From NCBI GenBank assembly GCA_943330915.2, contig CALQJO020000025.1, positions 1-42,771 of the forward strand: a stretch of 42,771 nt of DNA, written 5' to 3'. Origin of the DNA: Rhodoferax sp. OV413 (GTDB lineage: Bacteria > Pseudomonadota > Gammaproteobacteria > Pseudomonadales > Pseudohongiellaceae). Below are positions 25,367 to 35,087 of this stretch, one piece after another. A model generated the notes under the pieces. The model did no database searches. It saw only the letters and a program-made list of their open reading frames with translations, and was not told the DNA's origin. The translations under genes were made by a program, and so were the position numbers. Numbering within the stretch: position 1 is the first letter of the stretch; every line of letters starts with the position of its first letter.

Positions 25367-27250
25367 TTAAATGCTGTGAGTGCCGTTTGTCGGCAACGCC
25401 TTGATAGAAGGTCCAATTGACAGGTTCTTGATCTGGCGTCCACCGTAGAACGAGTTGATCATCAGTCGCGTTACCATAATCGCGGAGAATTGCGAGGTCG
25501 TGAGGCCGACCATCAGCGTTATGGCGAAACCTTTGACAGGGCCAGAACCTACCGTAAACAGAACCATCGCTACCAGGAAGGTGGTGATATTGGCGTCAAA
25601 TATGGTGCCAAATGCTCGTGAAAAACCCGAATCGATGGCACTTTGCGGCGACAGACCAGCAGCAATCTCTTCTCTAATTCGACTGAATATCAATACGTTG
25701 GCATCGACCGCCATACCAATTGTCAACACGATACCAAAGATACCCGGCAGTGTCAGTGTGGCTCCTATGATGGACATGACTGCCGACAAAAGCACAACGT
25801 TGGTCCCCAGCGCGATGACGGCGGCAACACCAAACAAGCGGTAGTAGTACACCATGAACAAGGTCACCAGCAGGTAACCTATGGCGACCGCTCTGGCTCC
25901 CTGATCAATATTCTCCTGACCCAGGCTTGGCCCCACTGTGCGCTCTTCCACAAAATACATGGGCGCTGCCAGCGCGCCCGATCGGATCAGCAAAGACAGG
26001 TCGTTAGCCTCGCGCTGGCTGAGGCCGGTAATCACAAACTCGCGGCCAAGGGCAGCACGAATTACCGCATGGCTGATCAGGCGGCTTTCTTCGTAGGATT
26101 CCTGCCGCTCAATCATCACGCCGTTTTCATCTGGCTCAAACACTGAGCGGGTTCTGGTTTCGTTTAACAGAATATCCATGGGGCGGCCGATGTTTTCACG
26201 AGTCACACGGTTAAACTGCTCACCGCCTTGTGCATCGAGATTGATCACCACCTGAGGCTGCCCATATTGGTCGAGAGCGGAACGCACGTTACTGATGCGA
26301 TCGCCTTGCAGGATGACATCGTTATCGACGCGGATAGACTGCCCCTGATAGTCATACAGCGTGTAGCTGTTAGCAGCAGCACTCACATCGGCTTCGAGGT
26401 GAAACTGCAAGGTCGCAATACGTTGCAGAATGCGCTTGGCCTGTGCGGTGTCCTGCACGCCGGGCAGCTGCACAACCAGACGATTAACACCCTGGCGTTG
26501 CACAACCGGTTCAGAGACACCCAGTGAATCAACACGACTCAGAATGGTCGTCTGGTTGGCGGCAATTGTGTCTTCCTGCATTTGTGTGATGCTTTCCGGC
26601 GTCATGGTCAGAAGCAGAATGTACTGATCATCACGCTCTCGTTCCTGTACCAACAGATCAACATAACCTTCCCTGATCAAAGCGCGCGCCAGCGTTCGGG
26701 ATTCTTCATCATCAAAACGCAGTTCCAAGGAATCAGTACCGCTCACACTCATCTGGCGGGTACGGATACGCTCAGCCCGCAGTTCCTGACGGATGGTACT
26801 CAAGGTGTTTTCCATGCGCCGGGTGAGCGCTTCTTCCATGTCGATTTCCATCAGAAAATGCACACCACCCTGCAGATCAAGACCCAGATTCATCTTGTTT
26901 GCACCCATCGCCCGCAACCACCCCGGGGTGGTTGGTGCAAGGTTTAATGCAATGATGTAACCGCTGCCCAGTGTCTGTTCAATCAATGCCTTAGCGCGTA
27001 ATTGATCTTCAAGACTCGCAAAACGCACAAGGCCGCCACCGGCGTTAATTTCTTCACCGAACCACGACATATCTGCCGCGCGCAAAGCATCAGTGACCAT
27101 ACCGATGTCCACGTCCGTTATCGGGTCATTTTCATGCGAAATCTGCAGCGCCGGATCATCTGGATACAGGTTTGGCATCGCATACAAAAAGGCGAGGACA
27201 ACAGTGCCCACCACCATCAGGTTTTTCCAGAGGGGAAACTTGTTCAGCAT
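25367..27250 (-). CDS. secD: Protein translocase subunit SecD
   Basis: A 627-residue inner-membrane protein (E. coli SecD is 615). It has an N-terminal helix (LMVVGTVVLAFLYAMPNLYP), the motif LGLDLQGGVHFLMEID (about 118-133), a large periplasmic region (about 140-450), and the C-terminal helices with LPGIFGIVLTIGMAVDANVLIFSRIREE (about 506-533), which carries the conserved Asp of the proton path. It forms the SecDF complex that supports late steps of protein export. It sits between yajC (75 bases upstream) and secF. The ATG opens directly with the cytosolic lead to the first helix. Confidence 0.97.
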   Translation of the reverse strand: MLNKFPLWKNLMVVGTVVLAFLYAMPNLYPDDPALQISHENDPITDVDIGMVTDALRAADMSWFGEEINAGGGLVRFASLEDQLRAKALIEQTLGSGYIIALNLAPTTPGWLRAMGANKMNLGLDLQGGVHFLMEIDMEEALTRRMENTLSTIRQELRAERIRTRQMSVSGTDSLELRFDDEESRTLARALIREGYVDLLVQERERDDQYILLLTMTPESITQMQEDTIAANQTTILSRVDSLGVSEPVVQRQGVNRLVVQLPGVQDTAQAKRILQRIATLQFHLEADVSAAANSYTLYDYQGQSIRVDNDVILQGDRISNVRSALDQYGQPQVVINLDAQGGEQFNRVTRENIGRPMDILLNETRTRSVFEPDENGVMIERQESYEESRLISHAVIRAALGREFVITGLSQREANDLSLLIRSGALAAPMYFVEERTVGPSLGQENIDQGARAVAIGYLLVTLFMVYYYRLFGVAAVIALGTNVVLLSAVMSIIGATLTLPGIFGIVLTIGMAVDANVLIFSRIREEIAAGLSPQSAIDSGFSRAFGTIFDANITTFLVAMVLFTVGSGPVKGFAITLMVGLTTSQFSAIMVTRLMINSFYGGRQIKNLSIGPSIKALPTNGTHSI

Positions 27251-27291
27251 GTTGGGTAAACCTTTACTGCTCAGTGGTGTTCGGCCACCGT

Positions 27292-27308
27292 GGCGCGACA
27301 GGCGCGCC
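27292..27308. other. GC-rich hairpin in the secD leader
   Basis: GGCGCG, five-base loop, CGCGCC: a perfect 6-bp stem in the 75-base yajC-secD spacer. No T-tract follows on either strand. It could influence transcript stability or translation of secD; no known motif recognised. Confidence 0.35.
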
Positions 27309-27325
27309 CGGTGTCTTTAAGGATT

Positions 27326-27661
27326 TTAATTATCGATAGACTTGATGGTGCCTTTGGGCAAGGCTGCCGCAACAGATGATTTTTGCAGATTCAGCTCAAC
27401 ACCATTAGCGACTTCGACGGTAATGTACTCGCCGCTGACCTTGGTTACCTTACCCAGAATGCCACCACTGGTCAGCACCTCATCACCTTTACCCAGCGAG
27501 CTGACCAACTCGCGGTGTTCTTTGGCACGTTTGGATTGTGGTCGCCACAGGATCAGGTAAAACAGGACAAACATCCCGCCGATGAACAGTAAATTAAAAA
27601 GGCCGGCGTTCGGTGACGTGGCTGCTGTTTGGGCGTAAGCACTGCTGATAAAAAAATCCAA
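27326..27661 (-). CDS. yajC: Sec translocase accessory protein YajC
   Basis: A 111-residue small membrane protein (E. coli YajC is 110). A single helix (LLFIGGMFVLFYLILWRPQ, about 24-42) is followed by SKRAKEHRELVSSLGKGDEVLTSGG, the family hallmark, and a short beta-rich cytosolic domain. It associates with SecDF in the inner membrane. The ATG has a clear AGGAG ribosome site. It lies between tgt (122 bases upstream) and secD, the usual gammaproteobacterial order, although queA, often found before tgt, is not here. Confidence 0.97.
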   Translation of the reverse strand: MDFFISSAYAQTAATSPNAGLFNLLFIGGMFVLFYLILWRPQSKRAKEHRELVSSLGKGDEVLTSGGILGKVTKVSGEYITVEVANGVELNLQKSSVAAALPKGTIKSIDN

Positions 27662-27696
27662 GATGGTTTTCTCCTGCTGGCCGGCGCTGCTCTGTC

Positions 27697-27772
27697 AGTA
27701 CCGGTTTGATTGTGTGTGAGATGAATAGTGTTTATGAGGACAAACCGCATGTATTCAAGAGTACCGGTTTGA
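27697..27772. repeat. Direct repeat AGTACCGGTTTGA in the tgt-yajC spacer
   Basis: Two identical 13-base copies at 27697-27709 and 27760-27772, 63 bases apart, each with the palindromic core ACCGGT. They lie upstream of yajC and could be protein-binding sites or a duplication remnant. Confidence 0.6.
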
Positions 27773-27783
27773 AAATACCCGAT

Positions 27784-29091
<1,308 letters not shown>

Positions 29092-29320
29092 TTACCTATG
29101 ACACTCGCCGCGTAAGCAGGTACACAGTCAGTAACTCAGCTCAGCGCTCTTCTGCCCCACGTAGCGCGCTCCCGATTTTCAACACTGCAGCTGCGCTGCC
29201 GACAGCGGCCATCAAGGGCGCACAGCCCGCTACCAGCGCGGGCCAGAGCACAAAACTCCAACCTTTCACGCCACCCGCTTACGGAGAGCTGCGCACTCAC
29301 TCAACGCGGCACTGACATGA

Positions 29321-29411
29321 GCGCTGCGGCCGGAAGAGTGGGAGGTGAGCGAAGCACAATCAGGCGCGCAGCGCCGTGCTGAGGAACCTCCCACTCTTGC
29401 GGCCGTAGCGC
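29321..29411. repeat. 91-nt near-perfect hairpin containing right copy of the 57-bp element
   Basis: Arms 29321-29346 and 29386-29411 pair at 24 of 26 positions, plus one G-T wobble and one mismatch. Inside, AGCAC pairs with GTGCT and GGCGC with GCGCC, so nearly the whole segment can fold into one rod. The inner 29338-29394 is the inverted partner of 29004-29060. It lies downstream of prfC on the minus strand and might also block transcription. Confidence 0.9.
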
Positions 29412-29419
29412 GAAAATCA

Positions 29420-29453
29420 GACGCCGCAGGCGTCGTTCCGAGGAATGTCCCGC
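29420..29453 (+). repeat. REP-like module (GACGCC hairpin + GAGGAA)
   Basis: GACGCC-GCA-GGCGTC, then GTTCC, GAGGAA, TGTCCCGC. Same layout as the other modules, with stem bases changed in a compensating way (GACGCC/GGCGTC versus GGCGC/GCGCC). Confidence 0.75.
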
Positions 29454-29497
29454 TGCCCGTCTCAGGCGCGGAACCTCAGAGCGCGTCCCACAAGTGT

Positions 29498-31084
29498 TTA
29501 ATGCTCGCGGGTCGCGTGAAACTTCACCTCAGGCCAGCGCTCCTGCATCAACGCAAGATTAACCCGCGTCGGCGGCAAATACGTCAGATGATCGCCGCCG
29601 TCCAACGCCAGATTCTCGTAAGCTTTTTTCTTGAACTCATCCAGCTTCTTGGCATCATTACATTCGATCCACCGCGCGCTGAACACATTGACCGGCTCAT
29701 AAATGCAATCAACCTTATACTCATCCAGCAATCGGTAGGCCACCACTTCAAACTGCAGCACCCCAACGGCGCCGACAATCAGATCATTGTTGCGCATGGG
29801 CATAAATACCTGCACAGAGCCTTCTTCCGCCAACTGTTTTAAGCCCTTTTGCAGGGCTTTTGCTTTGAGCGGATCTTTCAGACGGATGCGCCGGAACAAC
29901 TCTGGCGCAAAGTGCGGGATGCCGGTGAACTGCAGCACTTCACCTTCTGTGAAGGTGTCGCCGATCTGAATGGTGCCGTGGTTGTGAAAACCAATAATGT
30001 CACCTGACACAGCATACTCAGCCTGCTCGCGCTCACCCGCCATAAAGGTCACGGCGTCGCTGATACGCACTTCTTTATTCAGACGGCAATGCTGCAGTTT
30101 TTTGCCTTTTTCGTAAGCGCCCGAGCAGATACGCAAGAACGCGATGCGATCGCGGTGATTGGGGTCCATGTTGGCCTGAATTTTAAAAACGAAGGCACTG
30201 AATACGGGTTCAACCGGCGCAATCAGGCGCGTTTCAGTCTCGCGCGCGCGGGGTGATGGCGCCCACTGTACAAAATCGTCGAGCATTTCACGCACACCAA
30301 AATTACCCAGTGCCGTGCCAAAAAACACCGGTGTCATTCGACCGGCAAGATACTCATCCAGATCAAACTCATTGCTGGCACCACGCACCAGATCAATTTC
30401 ATCAGCAAACTCATCGGCGTAGATGCCCAGCAAGGCCTTGGCTTCTGCACTGCGCAAGCCTTTGACACGGATGTCATCCGGAATTATGTCGCCCTGCCCT
30501 TGCTGGTATATGTGCACGGTATCAGTGTAAAGGTTGTAAACGCCTTTAAATCCGCGACCATTGCCCAGCGGCCAGTAAATGGGAGCACAGCGGATTTTGA
30601 GTACTGTTTCAATTTCGTCCAGCACTTCTATAGGTTCGCGGGTGTCGCGGTCGAGTTTGTTTACAAAGGTGAAAATGGGGGTATCACGCAGACGGCAGAC
30701 TTCCATTAGCTTGATGGTGCGCTCTTCAACGCCTTTAGCACCGTCGACCACCATCAGCGCAGAATCAACTGCGGTTAACACGCGGTAGGTATCTTCGGAA
30801 AAGTCTTCGTGACCGGGGGTATCCAGCAGGTTAACGATGGCATCACCGTAGGGGAATTGCATGACCGACGAGGTCACCGAAATTCCGCGCTGCTGCTCCA
30901 TGGCCATCCAGTCGGACGTCGCATGTTTATCGCTTTTTTTGCCTTTGACCGTGCCTGCGCGCTGAATCAGACGGCCAAACAACAGCAGCTTTTCTGTAAT
31001 GGTGGTTTTACCGGCGTCTGGGTGCGAAATGATCGCAAAGGTACGCCGGGTGGCAATTTCGTGTTCAAGCTCGAGATTGGACAT
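29498..31084 (-). CDS. prfC: Peptide chain release factor 3
   Basis: A 528-residue translational GTPase (E. coli RF3 is 529) that recycles RF1 and RF2 from the ribosome after peptide release. GTP-binding motifs: G1 SHPDAGKTT, the switch I segment with [13 protein letters not shown]3 [14 protein letters not shown] and G4 NKLDRD. Domain II and the C-terminal domain ([36 protein letters not shown]) match RF3. The start [17 protein letters not shown] is the family start. It is transcribed alone, diverging from the TetR gene, with a 595-bp spacer downstream. Confidence 0.97.
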   Translation of the reverse strand: MSNLELEHEIATRRTFAIISHPDAGKTTITEKLLLFGRLIQRAGTVKGKKSDKHATSDWMAMEQQRGISVTSSVMQFPYGDAIVNLLDTPGHEDFSEDTYRVLTAVDSALMVVDGAKGVEERTIKLMEVCRLRDTPIFTFVNKLDRDTREPIEVLDEIETVLKIRCAPIYWPLGNGRGFKGVYNLYTDTVHIYQQGQGDIIPDDIRVKGLRSAEAKALLGIYADEFADEIDLVRGASNEFDLDEYLAGRMTPVFFGTALGNFGVREMLDDFVQWAPSPRARETETRLIAPVEPVFSAFVFKIQANMDPNHRDRIAFLRICSGAYEKGKKLQHCRLNKEVRISDAVTFMAGEREQAEYAVSGDIIGFHNHGTIQIGDTFTEGEVLQFTGIPHFAPELFRRIRLKDPLKAKALQKGLKQLAEEGSVQVFMPMRNNDLIVGAVGVLQFEVVAYRLLDEYKVDCIYEPVNVFSARWIECNDAKKLDEFKKKAYENLALDGGDHLTYLPPTRVNLALMQERWPEVKFHATREH

Positions 31085-31112
31085 AGGCTGGGGTCGTGTC
31101 TAAAAGGCGCGT

Positions 31113-31141
31113 ATTCTGGCTTAGTTGGGATGATTAGACAA
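31113..31141 (-). promoter_or_regulatory. Candidate sigma-70 promoter for prfC
   Basis: Minus strand TTGTCT (31141-31136), 17-base spacer, CAGAAT (31118-31113; 4 of 6 matches), about 28 bases before the prfC ATG. Confidence 0.45.
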
Positions 31142-31248
31142 TCAAAGTGCCACACTGAGCGGCAGCTTATTCCTCAAAAAGGCGGTATTCGGGGAATTGT
31201 TGCGGTATCAATCAGTCACCTGTCAGGCATAGACTATTCATCAGCGGG

Positions 31249-31260
31249 TGAATTAATTCA
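31249..31260. promoter_or_regulatory. Palindrome TGAATTAATTCA, candidate TetR operator
   Basis: A perfect 12-base palindrome 25 bases upstream of the TetR start codon. TetR-type repressors commonly autoregulate through such sites. It is short and AT-rich, so chance occurrence is possible. Confidence 0.4.
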
Positions 31261-31285
31261 GACGAGTAACCTGCGGGAGATGATG

Positions 31286-32035
31286 ATGGCCAGTGGCAGA
31301 CCACGCGGTGAATCCACTGCACGGCAACAGTTGATCGATGCGGCCCGACAACAATTTACTGCACAATCATTTGAATCTGTTTCAATCAGGTTGATCGCAG
31401 CCGATGCGGGTGTTGATGCGGCATTAATCCGCTACTACTTTGGATCTAAAGCTGGATTGTTTGAACAGATGCTGCGCGAGACGCTGCAGCCCGTGCTGTC
31501 CGGATTAAAAGAAAATCACCATGCCCGATCAGCCGACAAAGAACCGGATCACACAGATTGCCGGATTCCTGAGCGATTGGAATCGCTCATGCGCACCTAT
31601 TACCAGATTATGGCACCCAATCCCGGCCTCGCCCGCTTGATTCAACGCGTCTTGCATGCGGAACGAGATACAGAACCCTATCAGATAGTGCTGCGTCTCT
31701 TTGACGACATCCAAGACCTCTCCCGCCTGTGGATTCAACGTATGTTGGTGGATGCCGGTCACATAAGACCCGGCGTTGATCCCATGCTGGCACGCCTGAG
31801 TCTGGTCAGTTTGATGGTGTTTCCACTGCTTGCGCCACCCGCATTTATGGAAAACAGCGGCATCAGTCTAAAACCAACCGATATCGAGCGTCTGGTAAAA
31901 CACAATATCAGCCTGCTGCAAGGCGCGCTGTTTGTTGCTGAAGCGGATGCTGGTGCTGATGTTGATGTTGATGTTGATGTTGATGTTGAACCAACAATTA
32001 CCACCCCCCTGCCTTATAGAGAACCCTCTGAATGA
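31286..32035 (+). CDS. TetR/AcrR-family transcriptional regulator
   Basis: About 249 residues. Three ATG codons occur in a row (31280, 31283, 31286); the third is best spaced from GGGAG. The N-terminal helix-turn-helix is clear: TARQQLIDAARQQFTAQSFESVSI then RLIAADAGVDAALIRYYFGSKAGLF (about 30-55). The C-terminal ligand domain has AcrR/CecR-like features (MRTYYQIMAPNPGLARLIQRVL). It overlaps the adaptor gene by ATGA, so it very probably regulates the downstream ABC efflux cassette and itself. The tail holds five Asp-Val pairs coded by a hexanucleotide repeat, absent from typical family members. Confidence 0.92.
   Translation: MASGRPRGESTARQQLIDAARQQFTAQSFESVSIRLIAADAGVDAALIRYYFGSKAGLFEQMLRETLQPVLSGLKENHHARSADKEPDHTDCRIPERLESLMRTYYQIMAPNPGLARLIQRVLHAERDTEPYQIVLRLFDDIQDLSRLWIQRMLVDAGHIRPGVDPMLARLSLVSLMVFPLLAPPAFMENSGISLKPTDIERLVKHNISLLQGALFVAEADAGADVDVDVDVDVEPTITTPLPYREPSE
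31958..31987 (+). repeat. Hexanucleotide microsatellite (GATGTT)5
   Basis: Five exact GATGTT units encode five Asp-Val pairs near the C-terminus of the TetR regulator. Unit gain or loss keeps the frame, so length variants would be tolerated. Confidence 0.95.
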
Positions 32036-32979
32036 ACATTGCGCGCAGCATTATTGTGTCACTCGTGTTAGCCAGTCTCAGTGCCTGCGAGCAGGACCCC
32101 ACAGGTTGGTATGGCGTTATTGAACGAGACCGTCACACCTTAAGCGCGCCCGTTGGGGAACTGATCAGTGATATTCATGTGCGTGAGGGTGATCAGGTCA
32201 CTGCGGGGCAGTTAATCTTGCAACTCGATAACAGCACCGTTAACGCACGTATCAGCCAGCGTGAAGCAGAGCTTGATGAACTGCGCGCCCTGCGCGAAGA
32301 GTTGATCAACGGCCCGCGCAGTGAAGCAATTGCCCGAGCGCAGTCAGCGCAGCAAGGAGCCCTGGCTGATGCTCTGGATGCTGAACAGAGACTCCAGCGC
32401 GCAGACCAATTGCTGCGAAGTGGTGCGGGCACTCAGTCAGATCTTGATCAGCGACTGGCTGCCAGGGATCAGGCGCTGTCGCGCAGTGAGCAAGCCCGGC
32501 AGCAACTGGCCGAACTCATCCGCGGCACACGCCCCGAACAACTGAATCAAGTTGACGCCAGAATTTCGGCGGCTGAAGCCAGGGTGTTGCAGGAAAAAGA
32601 AGCATTAAAGGATCTGAGCCTCGTATCTGCTTATGATGCAGTGGTAGACAGTCTGCCGTGGCGAGTGGGCGATCGCGTTGCGCAGGGCGCTGCGCTCGCC
32701 AGTTTACTGATCAATGAACACGCCTTTATTCGTGTTTATGTGCCCGCTGACGCCTACGACCAGGTCGCGGTTGGCCGGCAACTGTTGGTTCAGGCGGATG
32801 CCGATATGCCTGCTTTTCTGGCGACCATTCGCCATGTCCGGCCACAACCGGCATTCACGCCATTTTATGCACTGAACGAACGGGATCGGGCACGGCTGAT
32901 GTACTTGACTGAAGTGAGCTTGCCCGACTCACACGCAGATTTACCCACAGGGATGACTGTCGAAGTGATGCTGCCATGA
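32032..32979 (+). CDS. HlyD-family periplasmic adaptor, probable lipoprotein
   Basis: A 315-residue membrane-fusion protein. The N-terminus (MNIARSIIVSLVLASLSACEQ) ends in a lipobox LSAC, so it is likely an anchored lipoprotein. A split biotinyl-lipoyl-like domain (LSAPVGELISDIHVREGDQVTAGQLILQLD, about 38-67; and SLVSAYDAVVDSLPWRVGDRVAQGA, about 198-222) brackets a long coiled-coil hairpin (about 70-190). It should bridge the inner-membrane ABC exporter to an outer-membrane channel, as in the YbhG-YbhFSR system. No TolC-like gene is in the window. It overlaps both neighbours by ATGA. Confidence 0.9.
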   Translation: MNIARSIIVSLVLASLSACEQDPTGWYGVIERDRHTLSAPVGELISDIHVREGDQVTAGQLILQLDNSTVNARISQREAELDELRALREELINGPRSEAIARAQSAQQGALADALDAEQRLQRADQLLRSGAGTQSDLDQRLAARDQALSRSEQARQQLAELIRGTRPEQLNQVDARISAAEARVLQEKEALKDLSLVSAYDAVVDSLPWRVGDRVAQGAALASLLINEHAFIRVYVPADAYDQVAVGRQLLVQADADMPAFLATIRHVRPQPAFTPFYALNERDRARLMYLTEVSLPDSHADLPTGMTVEVMLP

Positions 32980-33962
32980 GTGAAGCAGCCTCAGCTTATG
33001 CGGTTGAAACCCGCCAACTCAGCCTGAAGTTTGGCAATAAACTGGCTGTTGACTCTCTGGATCTGAACATACCGCGTGCAAGCATCTATGGATTTCTCGG
33101 GCCCAATGGCAGCGGAAAGTCCACCTCCATTCGTATGTTGACAGGACTGTTAAAACCAAGCGCCGGTACCGCCATCGTCTTGGGACAGACTTTGCCGGGC
33201 GATGAAGAAAAGCTGCGTTTGCGCATCGGCTACATGACACAGAAATTTTCGCTGTACGACAATCTGAGTGTGCAAGAGAACCTTGATTTTGTGGCACGCA
33301 TTTACGGTTTGCCGCGTGTTTATGCGCGGGGGCGGCGCGATGAATTAATCGCACTCTATGAACTCAAGGATCAACAAAAACAACTCGCCGGCTCAATGAG
33401 CGGTGGACAAAAACAGCGACTGGCGCTGGCGGCCGCCACGTTGCACAAACCGGAATTATTGTTTCTGGATGAACCGACCTCCGCAGTGGACCCGGAAAAC
33501 CGTCGGGAATTCTGGGAGCGCCTGTTTGATCTGTCGGACAACGGCACCACTATTCTGGTGTCTACTCATTACATGGATGAAGCTGAACGTTGCCATCAAC
33601 TGGCGATACTGGATCACGGGGTCAAACGCGCTGACGGCACGCCGCAGGCCTTGATGAATGCGATGAACGCCTGGTCCGTTGAGGTGTCGGGCGACAATCT
33701 ACGCACCCTGAAGGCACAACTCGAAAAAACGCCCGAAATTGTGTCAGCAGCGCAGATAGGCGCACGCCTGCGTGTCCTGATACACAAATGTAGCAACACC
33801 GAGCAGCCTCTCTTGTGGTTACAACAACATACCGGTCAGCGCGAGTTGGAAATGGTACGCCCGAATTTGGAAGACGTGTTTGTAAATTGCACCGGTACAC
33901 ATGCAACACAAAACAATCGTCATATCCCGCCATCCACGCAAGGTGCTGACTATGTGGAATAG
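32976..33962 (+). CDS. ABC transporter ATP-binding protein (YbhF-like, single domain)
   Basis: A 328-residue ABC ATPase. Walker A GPNGSGKST (42-50), signature MSGGQKQRLALAA (141-153, Met for the usual Leu), Walker B LLFLDEPTSAVDPE (161-174) and the H-loop STHYMDEAE are all present. The extended C-terminus (about 230-310) is typical of ABC-2 exporters of the CcmA/NodI/YbhF type. It powers export by the adjacent permease. E. coli YbhF has two ATPase domains in one chain; this protein has one and probably dimerises. It overlaps the permease gene by 11 bases. Confidence 0.95.
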   Translation: MSEAASAYAVETRQLSLKFGNKLAVDSLDLNIPRASIYGFLGPNGSGKSTSIRMLTGLLKPSAGTAIVLGQTLPGDEEKLRLRIGYMTQKFSLYDNLSVQENLDFVARIYGLPRVYARGRRDELIALYELKDQQKQLAGSMSGGQKQRLALAAATLHKPELLFLDEPTSAVDPENRREFWERLFDLSDNGTTILVSTHYMDEAERCHQLAILDHGVKRADGTPQALMNAMNAWSVEVSGDNLRTLKAQLEKTPEIVSAAQIGARLRVLIHKCSNTEQPLLWLQQHTGQRELEMVRPNLEDVFVNCTGTHATQNNRHIPPSTQGADYVE

Positions 33963-35073
33963 AATTTTTGCCATCATCAGCAAAGAACTCAGGCAACTAT
34001 CTCGTGATCGCATGAGTTTTGGTCTGATTGTCATGATCCCGCTGATCCAACTGTCTTTGTTTGGTTATGCAATTAACACCGATGCTCGCCTGTTACCGGC
34101 CGGCTTGTTGGATATGGAACAGTCATCCTATAGTCGCGCCTTGTTGCAAGCAGCAGAAGCCAGTCAGGTTGTCCGCTTTGAACAACAATACTTCACGCTG
34201 CCAGAGGCAGAAGCAGCCATCACCCGCGGCGAGGTGAAAGCGGTTCTGTACATACCCGCTGATATGGACGGCAGACTGCAACGCAGGACTCAACCCGGCA
34301 CCCCTGTGAACATGACGGAACCGATTGCGCAATGGCTGGTTGATGGCACCGACACCGTTGTTGCCGGCAGCATTCAGGGTTTACGCAATATGCCTCTTGA
34401 TGAAATCCGTGATCAGGCGTTCAGCTTGCCTGTGCCGACCATGGAAGTGGTCCAGTACTTTAATCCAGAGCAGCGTACCGTGGTGAATATTGTGCCGGGA
34501 CTGCTCGGCATTATTCTCACCATGACCATGGTGCTGTTTACCTCCGCCGCCATCGTGCGTGAGCGCGAACAAGGCAATATGGAATTTCTGATCACAACAC
34601 CTGTGCAACCCTTTGAATTGATGTTGGGCAAAATTGTGCCTTATGTATTGGTGGGCATGATTCAAATTGCGATCATTCTAGGCGCAGGCAATCTGGTGTT
34701 TGATGTCCCCATTCGGGGCCGTCTTGACTATCTGGCCTTGGCAGCCTTGTTATTTATTTTTGCCAGTCTGACATTGGGTCTGGTTATTTCAACCATTGCA
34801 AAAACTCAGCTACAGGCCATGCAAATGACGGTGTTTGTGTTGTTACCGTCGATCCTGTTATCCGGTTTTTTGTTTCCGTATGAGGCAATGCCGGTGCCGG
34901 CACAGTGGATTGCAGAGGTGTTGCCCGCCACACATTTTATGCGCATGTCCCGTGGAATTATCTTGCGTGATGCGGACATTTTCAGTTTGCAGTTTGATGC
35001 ACTGGCCTTGATTGGTTTTACTGTGGTCGGATTGATGGTTGCGTCCAGCCGTTTTTCCAAACGGCTGAATTAA
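33952..35073 (+). CDS. ABC-2 type transporter permease
   Basis: About 373 residues from the ATG at 33952 (MWNRIFAIISKELRQL), preferred over 33901 because AAGG precedes it at a good distance. One N-terminal helix (LIVMIPLIQLSLFGYAI), a large periplasmic loop (about 40-165), and five C-terminal helices including LLGIILTMTMVLFTSAAIVREREQGNMEFL, the ABC-2 hallmark. Related to YbhS/YbhR. Only one permease gene is present, where the E. coli system has two, so a homodimer is expected. Substrate unknown; the TetR-linked context suggests drug or toxic-compound export. Confidence 0.93.
   Translation: MWNRIFAIISKELRQLSRDRMSFGLIVMIPLIQLSLFGYAINTDARLLPAGLLDMEQSSYSRALLQAAEASQVVRFEQQYFTLPEAEAAITRGEVKAVLYIPADMDGRLQRRTQPGTPVNMTEPIAQWLVDGTDTVVAGSIQGLRNMPLDEIRDQAFSLPVPTMEVVQYFNPEQRTVVNIVPGLLGIILTMTMVLFTSAAIVREREQGNMEFLITTPVQPFELMLGKIVPYVLVGMIQIAIILGAGNLVFDVPIRGRLDYLALAALLFIFASLTLGLVISTIAKTQLQAMQMTVFVLLPSILLSGFLFPYEAMPVPAQWIAEVLPATHFMRMSRGIILRDADIFSLQFDALALIGFTVVGLMVASSRFSKRLN
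35047..35066. terminator. Perfect 8-bp hairpin at the end of the permease gene
   Basis: AGCCGTTT, loop TTCC, AAACGGCT lies just before the permease stop and 22 bases from the end of the convergent malic enzyme gene. There is no T-tract, so it may be a transcript-end stabiliser rather than a classical terminator. Confidence 0.4.
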
Positions 35074-35087
35074 CAGTGATGTGAGAC

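Noticed and set aside
30809-31285. N-terminal extension of the TetR regulator into prfC
   Set aside because: It overlaps prfC on the other strand and the extra residues resemble nothing; the TetR helix-turn-helix and ribosome site define the start near 31286.
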